Assembly: GCF_016239305.1 (NCBI RefSeq)
Contig: NZ_JAEHOQ010000009.1
Coordinates: 62,001 to 126,000, forward strand
Reading direction: 5' to 3'
DNA length: 64,000 bases
From: Proteus vulgaris
GTDB lineage: Bacteria > Pseudomonadota > Gammaproteobacteria > Enterobacterales > Enterobacteriaceae
Under the pieces are notes generated by a model. That model saw only the letters and a list, made by a program, of their open reading frames with translations, ran no database searches and was not told the DNA's origin. The translations under genes and the position numbers were made by a program. Below, piece by piece: positions 45,576 to 54,428 of the stretch (the first letter of the stretch is position 1; each line of letters starts with the position of its first letter).

Positions 45576-46791
45576 TGCCGATCCTAATCGCCTTGGCTTA
45601 CTCAGCTCACTCGCTTGGCGCGACTTAATTTATGATCGCAAAGTCGCATTATGTATTGTGTTTTCTTTAGTCTCGGTAATTGCGCCACTGTTGCTACTAT
45701 TTGGATTAAAAAATGGCATTGTAACGCAACTCCATAACCAGCTTCTTAATGATCCTCGTAACCTTGAAATACGCATGTTAGGCAATAGTAATTATCCACA
45801 AAGTTGGTTTAATAATATTGCGCAGAAAGATGAGGTACGCTTTGTTATCCCATTAACACGTAGCTTAAATACACAAGCTGATATTGTGATTGATGGACAA
45901 CATTTTATTGATAATGCGGAAATCATTCCGACAGCAGAAAGCGATCCTTTATTAGAGGGAGTGGCTATACCTAAAAATGCAGACACGTTAGTGCTTTCTG
46001 CCAATGCCGCACAAAAATTACAAGCTAATGTCGGTGATAACGTCCGATTATTTATCAGTCGCAAACTTAATGGCGTCAATGAACGCGCAAAACGTACTTT
46101 TACTATTAGTGCCATTATCAGTGATAGTAAATTTTCAAGAGCCGCGGCCTTTGTTTCTCTTGATGTTTTAGTGGCAATGGAAGATTACCGTGATGGTTAT
46201 CAAGCTCCTCTTTTTGGTATTACACAAGGTGTTGAGGCAAAACCAAGAACTCAGTTTGCTAAAGCTCGTCTTTATGCCAAAAATTTAGATGCCATCGCAC
46301 CATTAGATAATTGGTTTCGGCAACAACACATTGATGTGATAACACAAAAAAGCCAAATAGATTCTGTAAAAGCAATCAGCTATGTTCTTAACGTTATTTT
46401 TTCTGTTATTGCTTGGGTCTCATTATTAGGCTGTATCGCTTCATTAATTGGTGCCTTTCTTGCCAATATTGACCGCAAACGTAAAGACATGGCAGTACTA
46501 CGCCTACTGGGATTCCGTCAATTTGCTGTTTCTTTATATATTGTGTTGCAAGCGCTGCTATTAACAAGCGTTGCCTTTATTTTAGCCCTTGGGCTTTATG
46601 GGATTGGTAGTAGCTTATTTACCACATTATTAGGCACCCATTTACCCGAACAAGCCTTTGTTTGTCAGTTAACGTTTTGGGATTTATTGATTGCTATGTG
46701 CAGTGCCTTACTTGTGGCCTTAGTCGTTGCCTGTATTGGTGCATTACGTGCCGTTTCAATTGAACCTGCGGAGAGCTTACGTGAAATTTAA
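45556..46791 (+). CDS. FtsX-like ABC permease (LolC/TagS-like)
   Basis: A 411-residue inner-membrane protein with the MacB/LolC layout: one membrane segment near residues 32-54 (ALCIVFSLVSVIAPLLLLFG), a periplasmic domain of about 200 residues, then three segments from about 275 on, including SLLGCIASLIGAFLANIDRKRKDMAVLRLLGF (the FtsX coupling loop, conserved around KRKDMAVLRLLG). GTG start with GGAGGC upstream. The ends overlap both flanking genes. It pairs with the ATPase before it as a non-exporting mechanotransmission ABC complex. Confidence 0.87.
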   Translation: MSLSNNSADPNRLGLLSSLAWRDLIYDRKVALCIVFSLVSVIAPLLLLFGLKNGIVTQLHNQLLNDPRNLEIRMLGNSNYPQSWFNNIAQKDEVRFVIPLTRSLNTQADIVIDGQHFIDNAEIIPTAESDPLLEGVAIPKNADTLVLSANAAQKLQANVGDNVRLFISRKLNGVNERAKRTFTISAIISDSKFSRAAAFVSLDVLVAMEDYRDGYQAPLFGITQGVEAKPRTQFAKARLYAKNLDAIAPLDNWFRQQHIDVITQKSQIDSVKAISYVLNVIFSVIAWVSLLGCIASLIGAFLANIDRKRKDMAVLRLLGFRQFAVSLYIVLQALLLTSVAFILALGLYGIGSSLFTTLLGTHLPEQAFVCQLTFWDLLIAMCSALLVALVVACIGALRAVSIEPAESLREI

Positions 46792-48337
46792 TTTATCGCT
46801 TTTAACTTTATCATTCGCGCTGTTATCTAGCAGTTTTACGGCATCAGCCAAATGGGATGATAAATTTGTTAACCCAAAAGCCTTACCTGATGATGTGATA
46901 TTGCCATTTCCTTGTGAAGGTTCAATGGTCTTTCGCCAAGTTACTATCCCTCTCAGTCAGCCTTTACAAGATTACAGCGTGACTTTAGGGCAAGAAGGTG
47001 ATGAATGGGGTTATTTAGAGCAATCACGAGCTGAACATATTGCGGGTAGCTTCCCACTAAAAGGTAAAGAAAAAGGCCGTTATTACCTTATGGCAAAATA
47101 TCCCGTTACCGATCTGCAATATAACGCCATGCAAAGCACTATTAATGGTAAAGAGTGCCCTGTTGCCTCAAATAAATTACGTTTACCGAAAGTAAATATT
47201 AGCTGGTATGAAGCCATGCAGTTCGCCGATCAATATAATCAATGGCTAAGAAGCCATCATCCAGAAGCATTACCCGTAGAAGATGGCGCAAAAGGCTTTG
47301 CACGATTACCGACAGAAACAGAATGGGAGTTCGCAGCTCGTGGTGGCCTAAAAGTCTCAGCGTCAGAATTCCGAGATATTCGTTTTCCTATGCCGGAAGG
47401 TACCAAAAACTATATTTGGTCGGCAGGTAGCCAATCTGCTAACGGTTCTTTACAGCTAACAGGCCTATTATCGCCTAATCCTCTCGGATTACATGACATG
47501 TTAGGTAATGTCGCTGAAATGATGTTTGAGCCTTTTCGATTAAACAAACTCGATCGCTTACACGGGCAAGCAGGTGGATTTATCGTACGTGGCGGTAGTT
47601 ATCTAACGCCAGAGAGTGATATGCGCAGTTCATGGCGTCAAGAAGAGCCTTATTACACCAATACGGGTGCAAATAAAAATAAATACACTGGCTTTCGTTT
47701 AGCCATTGTTGCCCCAGCATTAACATCACGCGATAAGATCAAAGAGATAGAAAAAGAGTGGCAGCAATTAGGAAATGAGAAGCCCGCAAGTAACAACTCA
47801 AAAACTAATAGCGATAACTCCATCAATAGCCTGAATACACTCTCAACCCAAGTGCAAGATGAAGCATTGAAAAAACAATTAGCTGAATTAAAAAATACCT
47901 TACGGGCAAATGCACAACTACGAGATGAACAACGTGATCAAGCTATCCGTACCTCACTGCAATTAGGTGCTTTTTTATGTACCAAATTAAAAGATGATGG
48001 CGAGTTCTATGACAGATTAATCGCATTACATGAAAAAAACTGTCCTCCAGGCACTAAAGATGCCACATGTGAACGACGTCAAGAGCAAGTTAACGAGCAT
48101 AAAAAAACGCTCGACTTTGTTGTGAGCTATTACGCAGACACATTAGTGGATATGGCAACCACCTATGACGCCTCTTTAGTTAAACCGCAAATTGACGTTG
48201 TACGCCAATTAATGGAAGCCAGAGGTAAATCGAATTTAAATACGTACCTTTCAACCTATATGCAGGGACTCCAAGGATATTGGGCGAACGGTAAAGTTTC
48301 ACGGAATGAATGGCTTGAAGCGTGCAAAAAACAATAA
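46781..48337 (+). CDS. Periplasmic SUMF1/FGE-fold protein, TagR-like
   Basis: A 518-residue secreted protein (signal peptide ending FTASA). The start is GTG 46781, with GGAG 7 bases before it, inside the end of the permease gene. The formylglycine-generating-enzyme fold covers about residues 40-315: YYLMAKYPVTDLQYNAM, VNISWYEAMQFADQYNQWL, ARLPTETEWEFAARGG, LHDMLGNVAEM, FIVRGGSYLT and TGFRLAI. The catalytic cysteines that true FGEs carry after RGGS are missing (YLTPESDMRSSW here), so it is probably a binding protein, as is TagR. The C-terminal 200 residues are helical and charged. TagR in Pseudomonas is the periplasmic activator of PpkA. Confidence 0.82.
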   Translation: MKFNLSLLTLSFALLSSSFTASAKWDDKFVNPKALPDDVILPFPCEGSMVFRQVTIPLSQPLQDYSVTLGQEGDEWGYLEQSRAEHIAGSFPLKGKEKGRYYLMAKYPVTDLQYNAMQSTINGKECPVASNKLRLPKVNISWYEAMQFADQYNQWLRSHHPEALPVEDGAKGFARLPTETEWEFAARGGLKVSASEFRDIRFPMPEGTKNYIWSAGSQSANGSLQLTGLLSPNPLGLHDMLGNVAEMMFEPFRLNKLDRLHGQAGGFIVRGGSYLTPESDMRSSWRQEEPYYTNTGANKNKYTGFRLAIVAPALTSRDKIKEIEKEWQQLGNEKPASNNSKTNSDNSINSLNTLSTQVQDEALKKQLAELKNTLRANAQLRDEQRDQAIRTSLQLGAFLCTKLKDDGEFYDRLIALHEKNCPPGTKDATCERRQEQVNEHKKTLDFVVSYYADTLVDMATTYDASLVKPQIDVVRQLMEARGKSNLNTYLSTYMQGLQGYWANGKVSRNEWLEACKKQ

Positions 48338-48361
48338 CAGAGACTTTGGGATAGGTGTGGT

Positions 48362-49045
48362 ATGAATAAACGACTTATGGCTGTACTTGGCATTAGTGCC
48401 GTACTTACTTTATCAGGGTGTCAAAGTAATAGTGGTGCTGATCCACGTTTAAAAAATAACAGTGATATGGAGTTTTTCAGTAAATCTGGCATTGGGGCTT
48501 GTGCAGGTGGTGCTGCTATTGGTGCATTAAGCTGCCTAGTGGCTAATGTTGATAACAAAGGCGCCTGTATGATCATCGCCGCGGTCGCGGGTTGTGGTGT
48601 TGGTATTGGTGCAAATGCCTATTTAGACAATAAGCGCCAAAACTATGCCTCGAAAGAAGAAATGCTCAACTCAATGATAGAGGATGTGAAAAAAGAGAAC
48701 CAGCGCTTACAAAGTGCCTCAAATACCGCCAGAGCCGTAATCAACGACGATAAAAGAGCGTTGGCAAAAATTGAGCAAGATATGAAACAACAACGCCTCA
48801 ATAAAGCCGCGGCTGAAAAACAATTAAAAGGTATTGATGCCAATATCACAGCACTTCGTTCTCGTTTAGCGGATATGAAAAAACGTGAAGGTGAATGGCG
48901 TGATATCGCTGCTCAAAGTCGCCAAGATGGCCTAAAAACGGCACAACTTGATAAACAAATCAATGGGATGAAACAACAAGTAACCTCTTTACAAGAAGAA
49001 CTTGATAGCCTTTATACCCAACGTACAGCAATAAAACTTAGTTAA
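48362..49045 (+). CDS. Lipoprotein with glycine-rich segment and coiled coil (TagQ-like position)
   Basis: A 227-residue lipoprotein with lipobox LSGC at residues 17-20 and Gln at +2, so probably outer-membrane sorted. A Gly/Ala/Cys-rich segment (about 43-87, GACAGGAAIGALSC ... AAVAGCGVGIG) could embed in or associate with a membrane. Residues 95-225 form a long coiled coil rich in Lys/Glu/Gln. It occupies the place of TagQ, the lipoprotein that anchors TagR, but no sequence proof of homology is available. 24 bases after the TagR-like gene. Confidence 0.72.
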   Translation: MNKRLMAVLGISAVLTLSGCQSNSGADPRLKNNSDMEFFSKSGIGACAGGAAIGALSCLVANVDNKGACMIIAAVAGCGVGIGANAYLDNKRQNYASKEEMLNSMIEDVKKENQRLQSASNTARAVINDDKRALAKIEQDMKQQRLNKAAAEKQLKGIDANITALRSRLADMKKREGEWRDIAAQSRQDGLKTAQLDKQINGMKQQVTSLQEELDSLYTQRTAIKLS

Positions 49046-49062
49046 CGTTAAAAAGGATGATA

Positions 49063-49551
49063 ATGAAATTTTTACCTCTTTCCCTTGTCGGCATGACCTT
49101 ACTTTTAAGCGGTTGTGTCACCAATCCCGCTGATTGTGATCCAACAACGGGTGATGTCAGTATAATTACCAAATTCAACTGTAATTATTCAGGGACTTAT
49201 GACAATCGTATTGAACAAAAAAAAGCAATTTTAGGTAATGAACAAGCATTAAACACCGAGTTTAAAGCTGTTCTTGCTGCCATTGAGAAAGAAAAACAAC
49301 AGACCAATGCAGATCTAAAAAGTAAACAAGCTAGTCAACGTGCATTAAGCCAATCAATGAATAATCTGTTAAATCAAATTCGCCAAAAAACCAAAGGGCA
49401 AAATGATATTCAAAAGCAGATCAATGAAATTGATACGCAAATGAAAGCGGCACAAAACAATCCATCAAAATCAGTGATGGAAAAACAGCTTGAATTAGAG
49501 AACTTACAAAATCAAGTCATTAGCCTACAAAGTGACCTAGGACTTAAATAA
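49063..49551 (+). CDS. Small coiled-coil lipoprotein, last gene of the Srf-Tag operon
   Basis: A 162-residue lipoprotein: lipobox LLSGC around residue 18, Val at +2. The mature N-terminus has two further cysteines (ADCDPT, KFNCNY) and is followed by a coiled coil of about 120 residues (RIEQKKAILGNEQ to the end). ATG 49063 is 6 bases from AAAGG; ATG 49057 abuts that site. Similar in plan to the preceding lipoprotein, so the two may pair. A strong terminator follows 10 bases later. Confidence 0.72.
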   Translation: MKFLPLSLVGMTLLLSGCVTNPADCDPTTGDVSIITKFNCNYSGTYDNRIEQKKAILGNEQALNTEFKAVLAAIEKEKQQTNADLKSKQASQRALSQSMNNLLNQIRQKTKGQNDIQKQINEIDTQMKAAQNNPSKSVMEKQLELENLQNQVISLQSDLGLK

Positions 49552-49560
49552 ATCCTCACA

Positions 49561-49590
49561 GGCTCTCTAGATAATAGAGAGCCTTCTTTT
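49561..49590 (+). terminator. Terminator of the srfA-to-lipoprotein operon
   Basis: Perfect 9-bp stem GGCTCTCTA / TAGAGAGCC with GATAA loop, then TTCTTTT. Confidence 0.9.
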
Positions 49591-49808
49591 AACGTCTACT
49601 TTTTCTTTTTATTGTTGTTCCCTATTACGAATCATATTTAATTTATATTAATTGTTTAATAGTATTATTAATAATTAAATAGACACTTTAATAAAATAAC
49701 CTTATTTAAACACATGTACTCTTTTTTATTCCATTAAAAACAATCTCATTATTATAATCCTCCCGCTTCATAATACGTTCTCCGCTTTTTATTTATGGGA
49801 TATAACTA

Positions 49809-50360
49809 ATGAAAATAAAATTACTATCAACTTTATTTATTAGTGGCTTATTGGCTACCTCTTCTGTTTATGCTCAAAATGATTTTAAATTAGAAAAAAT
49901 CACTCTTTCAGCGGGTTATGCTCAAGTCAAAATGGCAGGTCAAAATCCAATGCACGGCGGTGTATTCTCTATTCGTCAAGAAATCAATTCACAATTTGGT
50001 ATTTTAGCAACAGCCACTTATGCTCAAAATGAATATGATTTGAATAAACCTGTTAATACTTTTTTTAAAGATGTGAATGCACGCTATTACTCTGTAATGG
50101 CAGGTCCTACAATACGTCTAAATGATTTCATTAGTGTTTATGGCACCGCGGGTATCAGCCAAATTCAATTTAAATCTGAAAATTCAGAATTAAAAAAATT
50201 AAAGAAAAATGCATTCAGTTGGGGAGCTGGTTTAATCGTTAATCCAGTTGAGATGGTTTCTATTTCTGTTGGATATGAAAACAGCCGTTTTAAATTCAAA
50301 GATATCAACAATCGGATCATTTTAGATGGTTTTATTGCCAATATCGGTTATCGTTTTTAA
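49809..50360 (+). CDS. Ail/OmpX/Lom-family outer membrane beta-barrel protein
   Basis: A 183-residue protein with signal peptide (MKIKLLSTLFISGLLATSSVYA) and an eight-strand barrel pattern of alternating residues ending in the aromatic terminus NIGYRF. Strands such as TLSAGYAQVKM, RYYSVMAGPTIRL, ISVYGTAGISQIQF and VSISVGYENSRFKF fit the Ail/OmpX family. Members give serum resistance or adhesion in some species, or are general envelope-stress proteins. It has its own AT-rich promoter region (49591-49808) and two hairpins behind it. Not part of the Srf-Tag operon. Confidence 0.85.
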   Translation: MKIKLLSTLFISGLLATSSVYAQNDFKLEKITLSAGYAQVKMAGQNPMHGGVFSIRQEINSQFGILATATYAQNEYDLNKPVNTFFKDVNARYYSVMAGPTIRLNDFISVYGTAGISQIQFKSENSELKKLKKNAFSWGAGLIVNPVEMVSISVGYENSRFKFKDINNRIILDGFIANIGYRF

Positions 50361-50370
50361 ATAATATAAA

Positions 50371-50431
50371 GCACATATTATTTTATGATATGTGCGTTTT
50401 CATAATGTAGTTTAAAACTACATTATGAAAA
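50371..50431. terminator. Two overlapping hairpins after the OmpX-like gene
   Basis: First hairpin: GCACATAT / ATATGTGC followed by GTTTTC (50371-50402), a plausible terminator. Second: a nearly perfect 35-base inverted repeat at 50397-50431 with arms of about 17 bp (TTTTCATAATGTAGTTT and its complement), unusually long for a terminator. Confidence 0.65.
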
Positions 50432-50739
50432 ATTTATTATATGCTGTTATTAGAGTAAATAGTATTAGTTATAAAATATAAATAAAGATAACTATTCTAA
50501 ATCTCTCAGTTGGAGAACCGATATCACGTTCACATCTCCAAAAAATATTACACTTACTTTAGGTTATGAGGGGACTATTTCAGAATGAAAGAAAAAATCA
50601 CCCTAAATTTATTTTAAATTAAAGGATATTTTGTACGTTCTAGACAGTAACATCCTTGTATTAAAGAGTGAGAAAATAACCTTACTGATAACCAGAAGGG
50701 AGCCTAATTTAGTTAAATTGAATGAAAACACGTAAAAAC
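50432..50739. other. Gap without gene between OmpX-like gene and chbG terminator
   Basis: About 300 bases. Only one small inverted repeat is seen (TTGGAGA 50510-50516 / TCTCCAA 50535-50541). No open frame above about 20 codons with a ribosome site and no promoter that I can assign. Confidence 0.4.
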
Positions 50740-50775
50740 AAAAAACCTCTGCTTTATAAAAACAGAGGCAAAAGA
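50740..50775 (-). terminator. Terminator of the chb operon
   Basis: CCTCTG / CAGAGG stem with T run on the minus strand, about 75 bases after the chbG stop. Confidence 0.8.
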
Positions 50776-50846
50776 CTATTTAAATTATAATTTCCAAAAG
50801 ACCCACACTAGGGAATAAACACAGACACCGATTGTCTAAAAACCCA

Positions 50847-51608
50847 CTACATTAAATCTTGATATGTTCCTAGCTGATAACCTCTTTCCAAAATGGCCTG
50901 TTTTAATGCGCCATCCGTTAACACTTCTAGCTCTGTTAGACGCTGAAAACAATAACCACTAGTACGCAATGGATTATCTACAAAAGCAGGATGTGTCATC
51001 ACTTCAATAGAGTGCTCATGACGTGCTTTTGATTCATCAAGTACCTTTAAAAATAAGGCTTGAGTGATTTCATCACCATAAAATTGACTATCAAAACCAT
51101 CACTACTTATCACACCTTGAGTGTCAATCCCTTCTTTGTGGGCTAACGATCTATCAACCCGCATCGGTAATGATTTTTCTTTGGCAAACTCCGCCACAAT
51201 AGGAAAGATCTGCTTAAACATATGTACATGATGGTGACTATCAATATGGTCTGGCGCACAGCCGAAGATCTCAATAAAACGCTGATATTGCACGTTAAGC
51301 TCAACACGAATTTCATCAAGCGGTAAATTGTCCTCTTCTGCCATTTGCCACACCCATTTCCCTAATACACCATCACGCGTTAAAGAAGGTAAAGGAGACA
51401 GTGGTTTACCCATCGTCAAAGTAAAGTGAAGCCCAACACCTAAACCAGGCAACTCATGACGCAATTGTGCTGCGTGTTCAATTCCCTCAGCATTGACAAG
51501 TGCCGTTGTTGAGCTAACAACACCATGACGAAAACACTCTGCAATACCATAGTTTTGGCCTTTACTAAGCCCAAAATCATCCGCATTCACAATTAATAAA
51601 CCAGCCAT
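50847..51608 (-). CDS. chbG: Chitooligosaccharide deacetylase ChbG
   Basis: A 253-residue YdjC-family metal-dependent deacetylase that removes one acetyl group from chitobiose (or chitobiose-6-phosphate), needed before ChbF can cleave it and for full induction by ChbR. Metal ligands are visible in [11 protein letters not shown] (about residues 7-17), a histidine in GVGLHFTL (about 60) and the cluster [12 protein letters not shown] (about 120-131). It is last in chbBCARFG, as in E. coli, 36 bases after chbF. Confidence 0.93.
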   Translation of the reverse strand: MAGLLIVNADDFGLSKGQNYGIAECFRHGVVSSTTALVNAEGIEHAAQLRHELPGLGVGLHFTLTMGKPLSPLPSLTRDGVLGKWVWQMAEEDNLPLDEIRVELNVQYQRFIEIFGCAPDHIDSHHHVHMFKQIFPIVAEFAKEKSLPMRVDRSLAHKEGIDTQGVISSDGFDSQFYGDEITQALFLKVLDESKARHEHSIEVMTHPAFVDNPLRTSGYCFQRLTELEVLTDGALKQAILERGYQLGTYQDLM

Positions 51609-51644
51609 TCTGTCTCCTTATCACTTATATTTATCTGCCGACAA

Positions 51645-53000
51645 TTAATGAGAGGCTTTTTCTAACTCAGCAATTGCTTTAGCAAAATGAGGTAGATGTG
51701 CTTTATGCGCTAATAACATTTCACGTGTAAGCACTTCTGCATCTTTATCGGAAAGTACTAATGGCGTTAAATTCATGGCTAATAAAGCGTCATTTAATTC
51801 ACCGCTAATAGCTGCTTTACTGGCTGCAATTTCAAAGGCTTTAATGGTATGAATTAATCCCATCACTTTTTCATCAAAATGCGTTAAACGAGGATGAGGT
51901 TTAGCGCCATCTCGGCCTAAAATTGCAGTCACTTCAATTGACCAATCTGCAGGAATATTATCAATATGGCCATGATGTGGAATATTCACATAATGCTCAG
52001 CTTGTTTATCATTATAAATGGCGTTAATCACTTCACAAGCTGCATCAGAATAATAGGCACCACCGCGTAATTCCAACTCTTTTGGTTTGATATTTAAATC
52101 AGGATCTTTATATAACTCAAACAGTTGTTTCTCGACTTTCTGTACCACTTTAGCGCGAGCGCCACCTTTATAGTATTCGCCCATTTCTATAGCTAACATC
52201 TCTTTTTGCTTAAAGTAATAAAGCAAATATGAACACGGCAACATATTAAGGGAACGAATTAACCCTTCACTAAAAGGTAAATCGAAAATATTTTTCACCG
52301 AGCCTGCAGTTAATGTTCCTGAAGCAACACCATCCAATAATTCAGGAAAACGAGATTGACCATTTACAATGACATCTTTAATAAACACCATATGATTTAA
52401 ACCAAATAAATCAATTGAGAGTTCATCTTTATCTGTTAACTTCAGAACATCTGTAATAAACATCTTCATACCAATTGGAATATTACAAACTCCAATAAAT
52501 TTCTTAAAGTTGGTATGACGATAAACCGCTTCAGTTACCATACCTGCTGGGTTGGTAAAGTTAATGATCCATGCATTAGGGCAAATTTCTTCAACATCTT
52601 TAATAATATCGAAAATAACAGGGATCGTGCGTAGCCCTTTAAATAGCCCACCCGCACCATTGGTTTCTTGTCCTAAATAGCCGTGACTTAACGGGATCGA
52701 CTCATCAAGCTCTCTTGCTTTCAATTGACCCACTCGCAATTGTGTTGTGACAAAATCAGCATCTTTTAATGCTTCACGGCGATTAAGGGTTTTATAAATA
52801 GTTAAAGGAATACCCGCTTTTTTAACCATACGCTGGCAAAGTTCAAAAATAATATCGAGCTTCTCTTTCCCTTCTTCTACATCCACCAGCCATAATTCAG
52901 TGATCGGTAATTCATGATAACGCTTAATAAAACCTTCTAACAATTCAGGCGTATAACTGCTTCCACCACCAATGGTAACGATTTTTAGTTTATGACTCAT
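51645..53000 (-). CDS. chbF: 6-phospho-beta-glucosidase ChbF (GH4)
   Basis: NAD+- and Mn2+-dependent GH4 hydrolase of 451 residues. The Rossmann motif IVTIGGGSSYTPELLEG is at residues 7-23; the GH4 marks NFTNPAGMVTEAV, VCNIPIGM (metal cysteine, near residue 171) and GLNHMVFI (metal histidine, near 200) are present. It cleaves deacetylated, phosphorylated chitobiose. The gap to chbR is 161 bases, larger than elsewhere in the operon, with a weak ACAGCA / TGCTGT hairpin before the ribosome site. Confidence 0.95.
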   Translation of the reverse strand: MSHKLKIVTIGGGSSYTPELLEGFIKRYHELPITELWLVDVEEGKEKLDIIFELCQRMVKKAGIPLTIYKTLNRREALKDADFVTTQLRVGQLKARELDESIPLSHGYLGQETNGAGGLFKGLRTIPVIFDIIKDVEEICPNAWIINFTNPAGMVTEAVYRHTNFKKFIGVCNIPIGMKMFITDVLKLTDKDELSIDLFGLNHMVFIKDVIVNGQSRFPELLDGVASGTLTAGSVKNIFDLPFSEGLIRSLNMLPCSYLLYYFKQKEMLAIEMGEYYKGGARAKVVQKVEKQLFELYKDPDLNIKPKELELRGGAYYSDAACEVINAIYNDKQAEHYVNIPHHGHIDNIPADWSIEVTAILGRDGAKPHPRLTHFDEKVMGLIHTIKAFEIAASKAAISGELNDALLAMNLTPLVLSDKDAEVLTREMLLAHKAHLPHFAKAIAELEKASH

Positions 53001-53161
53001 AAAATACTCCCATACAGCACAATAATGCTGTTATTTGTGTATTAATAGCGAAATTAAGGCGCAAAGAGTCCTTGAAGAAAATAGGTTTATTTTCTTTTTT
53101 TTCTCTATTTCAAATACAATCAATATTTATTATTGATTAATTTTTTACGCTTAATAATGAA

Positions 53162-54019
53162 TTAGTTTGTTTCTTTAATACTGCACAAATTTTTTCGATA
53201 ACTATTTGGCGTCAATGATGTTATTTTCTTAAATGTCTTAATAAACAAACTCGGGCTACTGTAGCCAGAATCAAAAGCAATATCGGTTATCGAATAATTT
53301 GTTATTTCTAACTGTTTTTTCGCAAAATTAATCCTAATATCATGAATAATTTGCATGGGTGTTTTATCGTAATAACGCCGTGTTGCTCGGGTTAAGTACT
53401 CTTGTGATTTTCCTGATAGCATTACCATATTAATCAATGCATTTTCACCAAACTTTTGTTTGTCATGCATCTCGCTTACGGTATCTCTTAGCCATAAAGG
53501 AATATCATCTTCAATACGATTATCTCGATGGTGTCGTAATCTGTTCACCACATTAAAGGTGACAATTTCAATAAATTCATTAAATTCCGTATGGCGAAAA
53601 TTTAATGAGCTAATAACAGATTCAATATAAGAGAGAAACTCATTTTTTAATTCATAAACCTGTGAGGCAATAAAATAAGAAGGTAATAAAGAGAGATAAT
53701 GTTTATCAAAAAAAGCTTTACTGATCCCTACATTTAAAATACGTGTCGCACCAAAATCATAAAAACTTTGATGATGAGAGCCTATAGGAATAAAAACAAA
53801 ATCACCACGCTCTAATAAAACCTTTTTACCATTAATCTCTTGATAATAACGTCCTGTTAAAACAATGGTGAATTCATAATAATCATGTTGATGCAGTCCG
53901 CTGACACTTTCTGTTTTATTATAAATAAAGACATGAAAATTTTTGCCATTAAATAGCTGATCTTCATAGACCATACGTATTTCGCTTTGTGCTCTCAATG
54001 ACTCCACCACAGTATTCAC
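53162..54019 (-). CDS. chbR: AraC-type chitobiose operon regulator ChbR
   Basis: A 285-residue dual regulator with a cupin sensor domain and AraC DNA-binding domain. The N-terminal block [21 protein letters not shown] (conserved around FHVFIYNK) and [17 protein letters not shown] agree closely with E. coli ChbR. The C-terminal domain shows two helix-turn-helix units; the AraC signature runs through [20 protein letters not shown] (about 251-270). The GTG start 1 base after the chbA stop lacks a good ribosome site; ATG 53974 is an alternative. In E. coli ChbR represses chb without, and activates it with, chitobiose together with CRP and loss of NagC. Confidence 0.93.
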   Translation of the reverse strand: MNTVVESLRAQSEIRMVYEDQLFNGKNFHVFIYNKTESVSGLHQHDYYEFTIVLTGRYYQEINGKKVLLERGDFVFIPIGSHHQSFYDFGATRILNVGISKAFFDKHYLSLLPSYFIASQVYELKNEFLSYIESVISSLNFRHTEFNEFIEIVTFNVVNRLRHHRDNRIEDDIPLWLRDTVSEMHDKQKFGENALINMVMLSGKSQEYLTRATRRYYDKTPMQIIHDIRINFAKKQLEITNYSITDIAFDSGYSSPSLFIKTFKKITSLTPNSYRKNLCSIKETN

Positions 54020-54020
54020 C

Positions 54021-54368
54021 TTATTTTATTTTTTCATGCAACTCGATTAATTCTGTCACTAGCTCTCTGGCTAACATTGAAGTCATTAAATGATCTTGTG
54101 CATGGACTAAAACTAAACTGACTTTCGTTTTTCCAATACCTTGGTCATCACCAATTAAACGTGTCTGTATTTTATGGGCTTCATTTAAGGCTTCACGAGA
54201 TTGCTCCATTAACTTTCTAGCGCCTTCAAAATCACCTTCTTTGGCTTTTTTTAGTGCACCATAAGCCACACTGCGTGCTTGACCTGAATTAATGATAAGA
54301 CCCATGATTATCTCTTCAAATTCATCTTCCGTAGCACTGCTATCAACTATATTTTCAATATCTAACAT
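54021..54368 (-). CDS. chbA: PTS chitobiose IIA component ChbA
   Basis: A 115-residue cytosolic IIA protein of the lactose/chitobiose PTS family. The phosphorylated histidine is His89 in VLVHAQDH, followed by the usual HLMTSML. The rest is helical and fits a trimeric helical bundle. It passes phosphate from HPr to ChbB. A hairpin lies between chbC and chbA. Confidence 0.95.
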   Translation of the reverse strand: MLDIENIVDSSATEDEFEEIIMGLIINSGQARSVAYGALKKAKEGDFEGARKLMEQSREALNEAHKIQTRLIGDDQGIGKTKVSLVLVHAQDHLMTSMLARELVTELIELHEKIK

Positions 54369-54391
54369 GGTATATCCTCTTTAACTCTGAA

Positions 54392-54415
54392 AAGTGCAGA
54401 GAAACCTCTGCACTT
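54392..54415 (-). other. Hairpin between chbC and chbA
   Basis: Perfect 10-bp stem AAGTGCAGAG / CTCTGCACTT with a 4-base loop; only TTTT follows on the minus strand. It may act as a weak attenuator or as a block to RNA decay that sets different amounts of ChbC and ChbA. Confidence 0.5.
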
Positions 54416-54428
54416 CTTTTTCTATGAC

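Noticed and set aside
44883..46791. Lol lipoprotein-release system (LolD/LolC)
   Set aside because: Similar in fold, but only one permease is present and the neighbours (VWA, SUMF1, lipoproteins) fit the Tag arrangement better.
44883..49551. Part of a type VI secretion cluster
   Set aside because: Only Tag-like regulatory genes are present; none of the structural genes (Tss sheath, Hcp, VgrG, ClpV, TssJLM) or PpkA/PppA is seen.
50432..50739. Possible IS remnant or MITE after the OmpX-like gene
   Set aside because: No terminal repeats with target-site duplication and no transposase-like frame could be found; only a long hairpin is seen.
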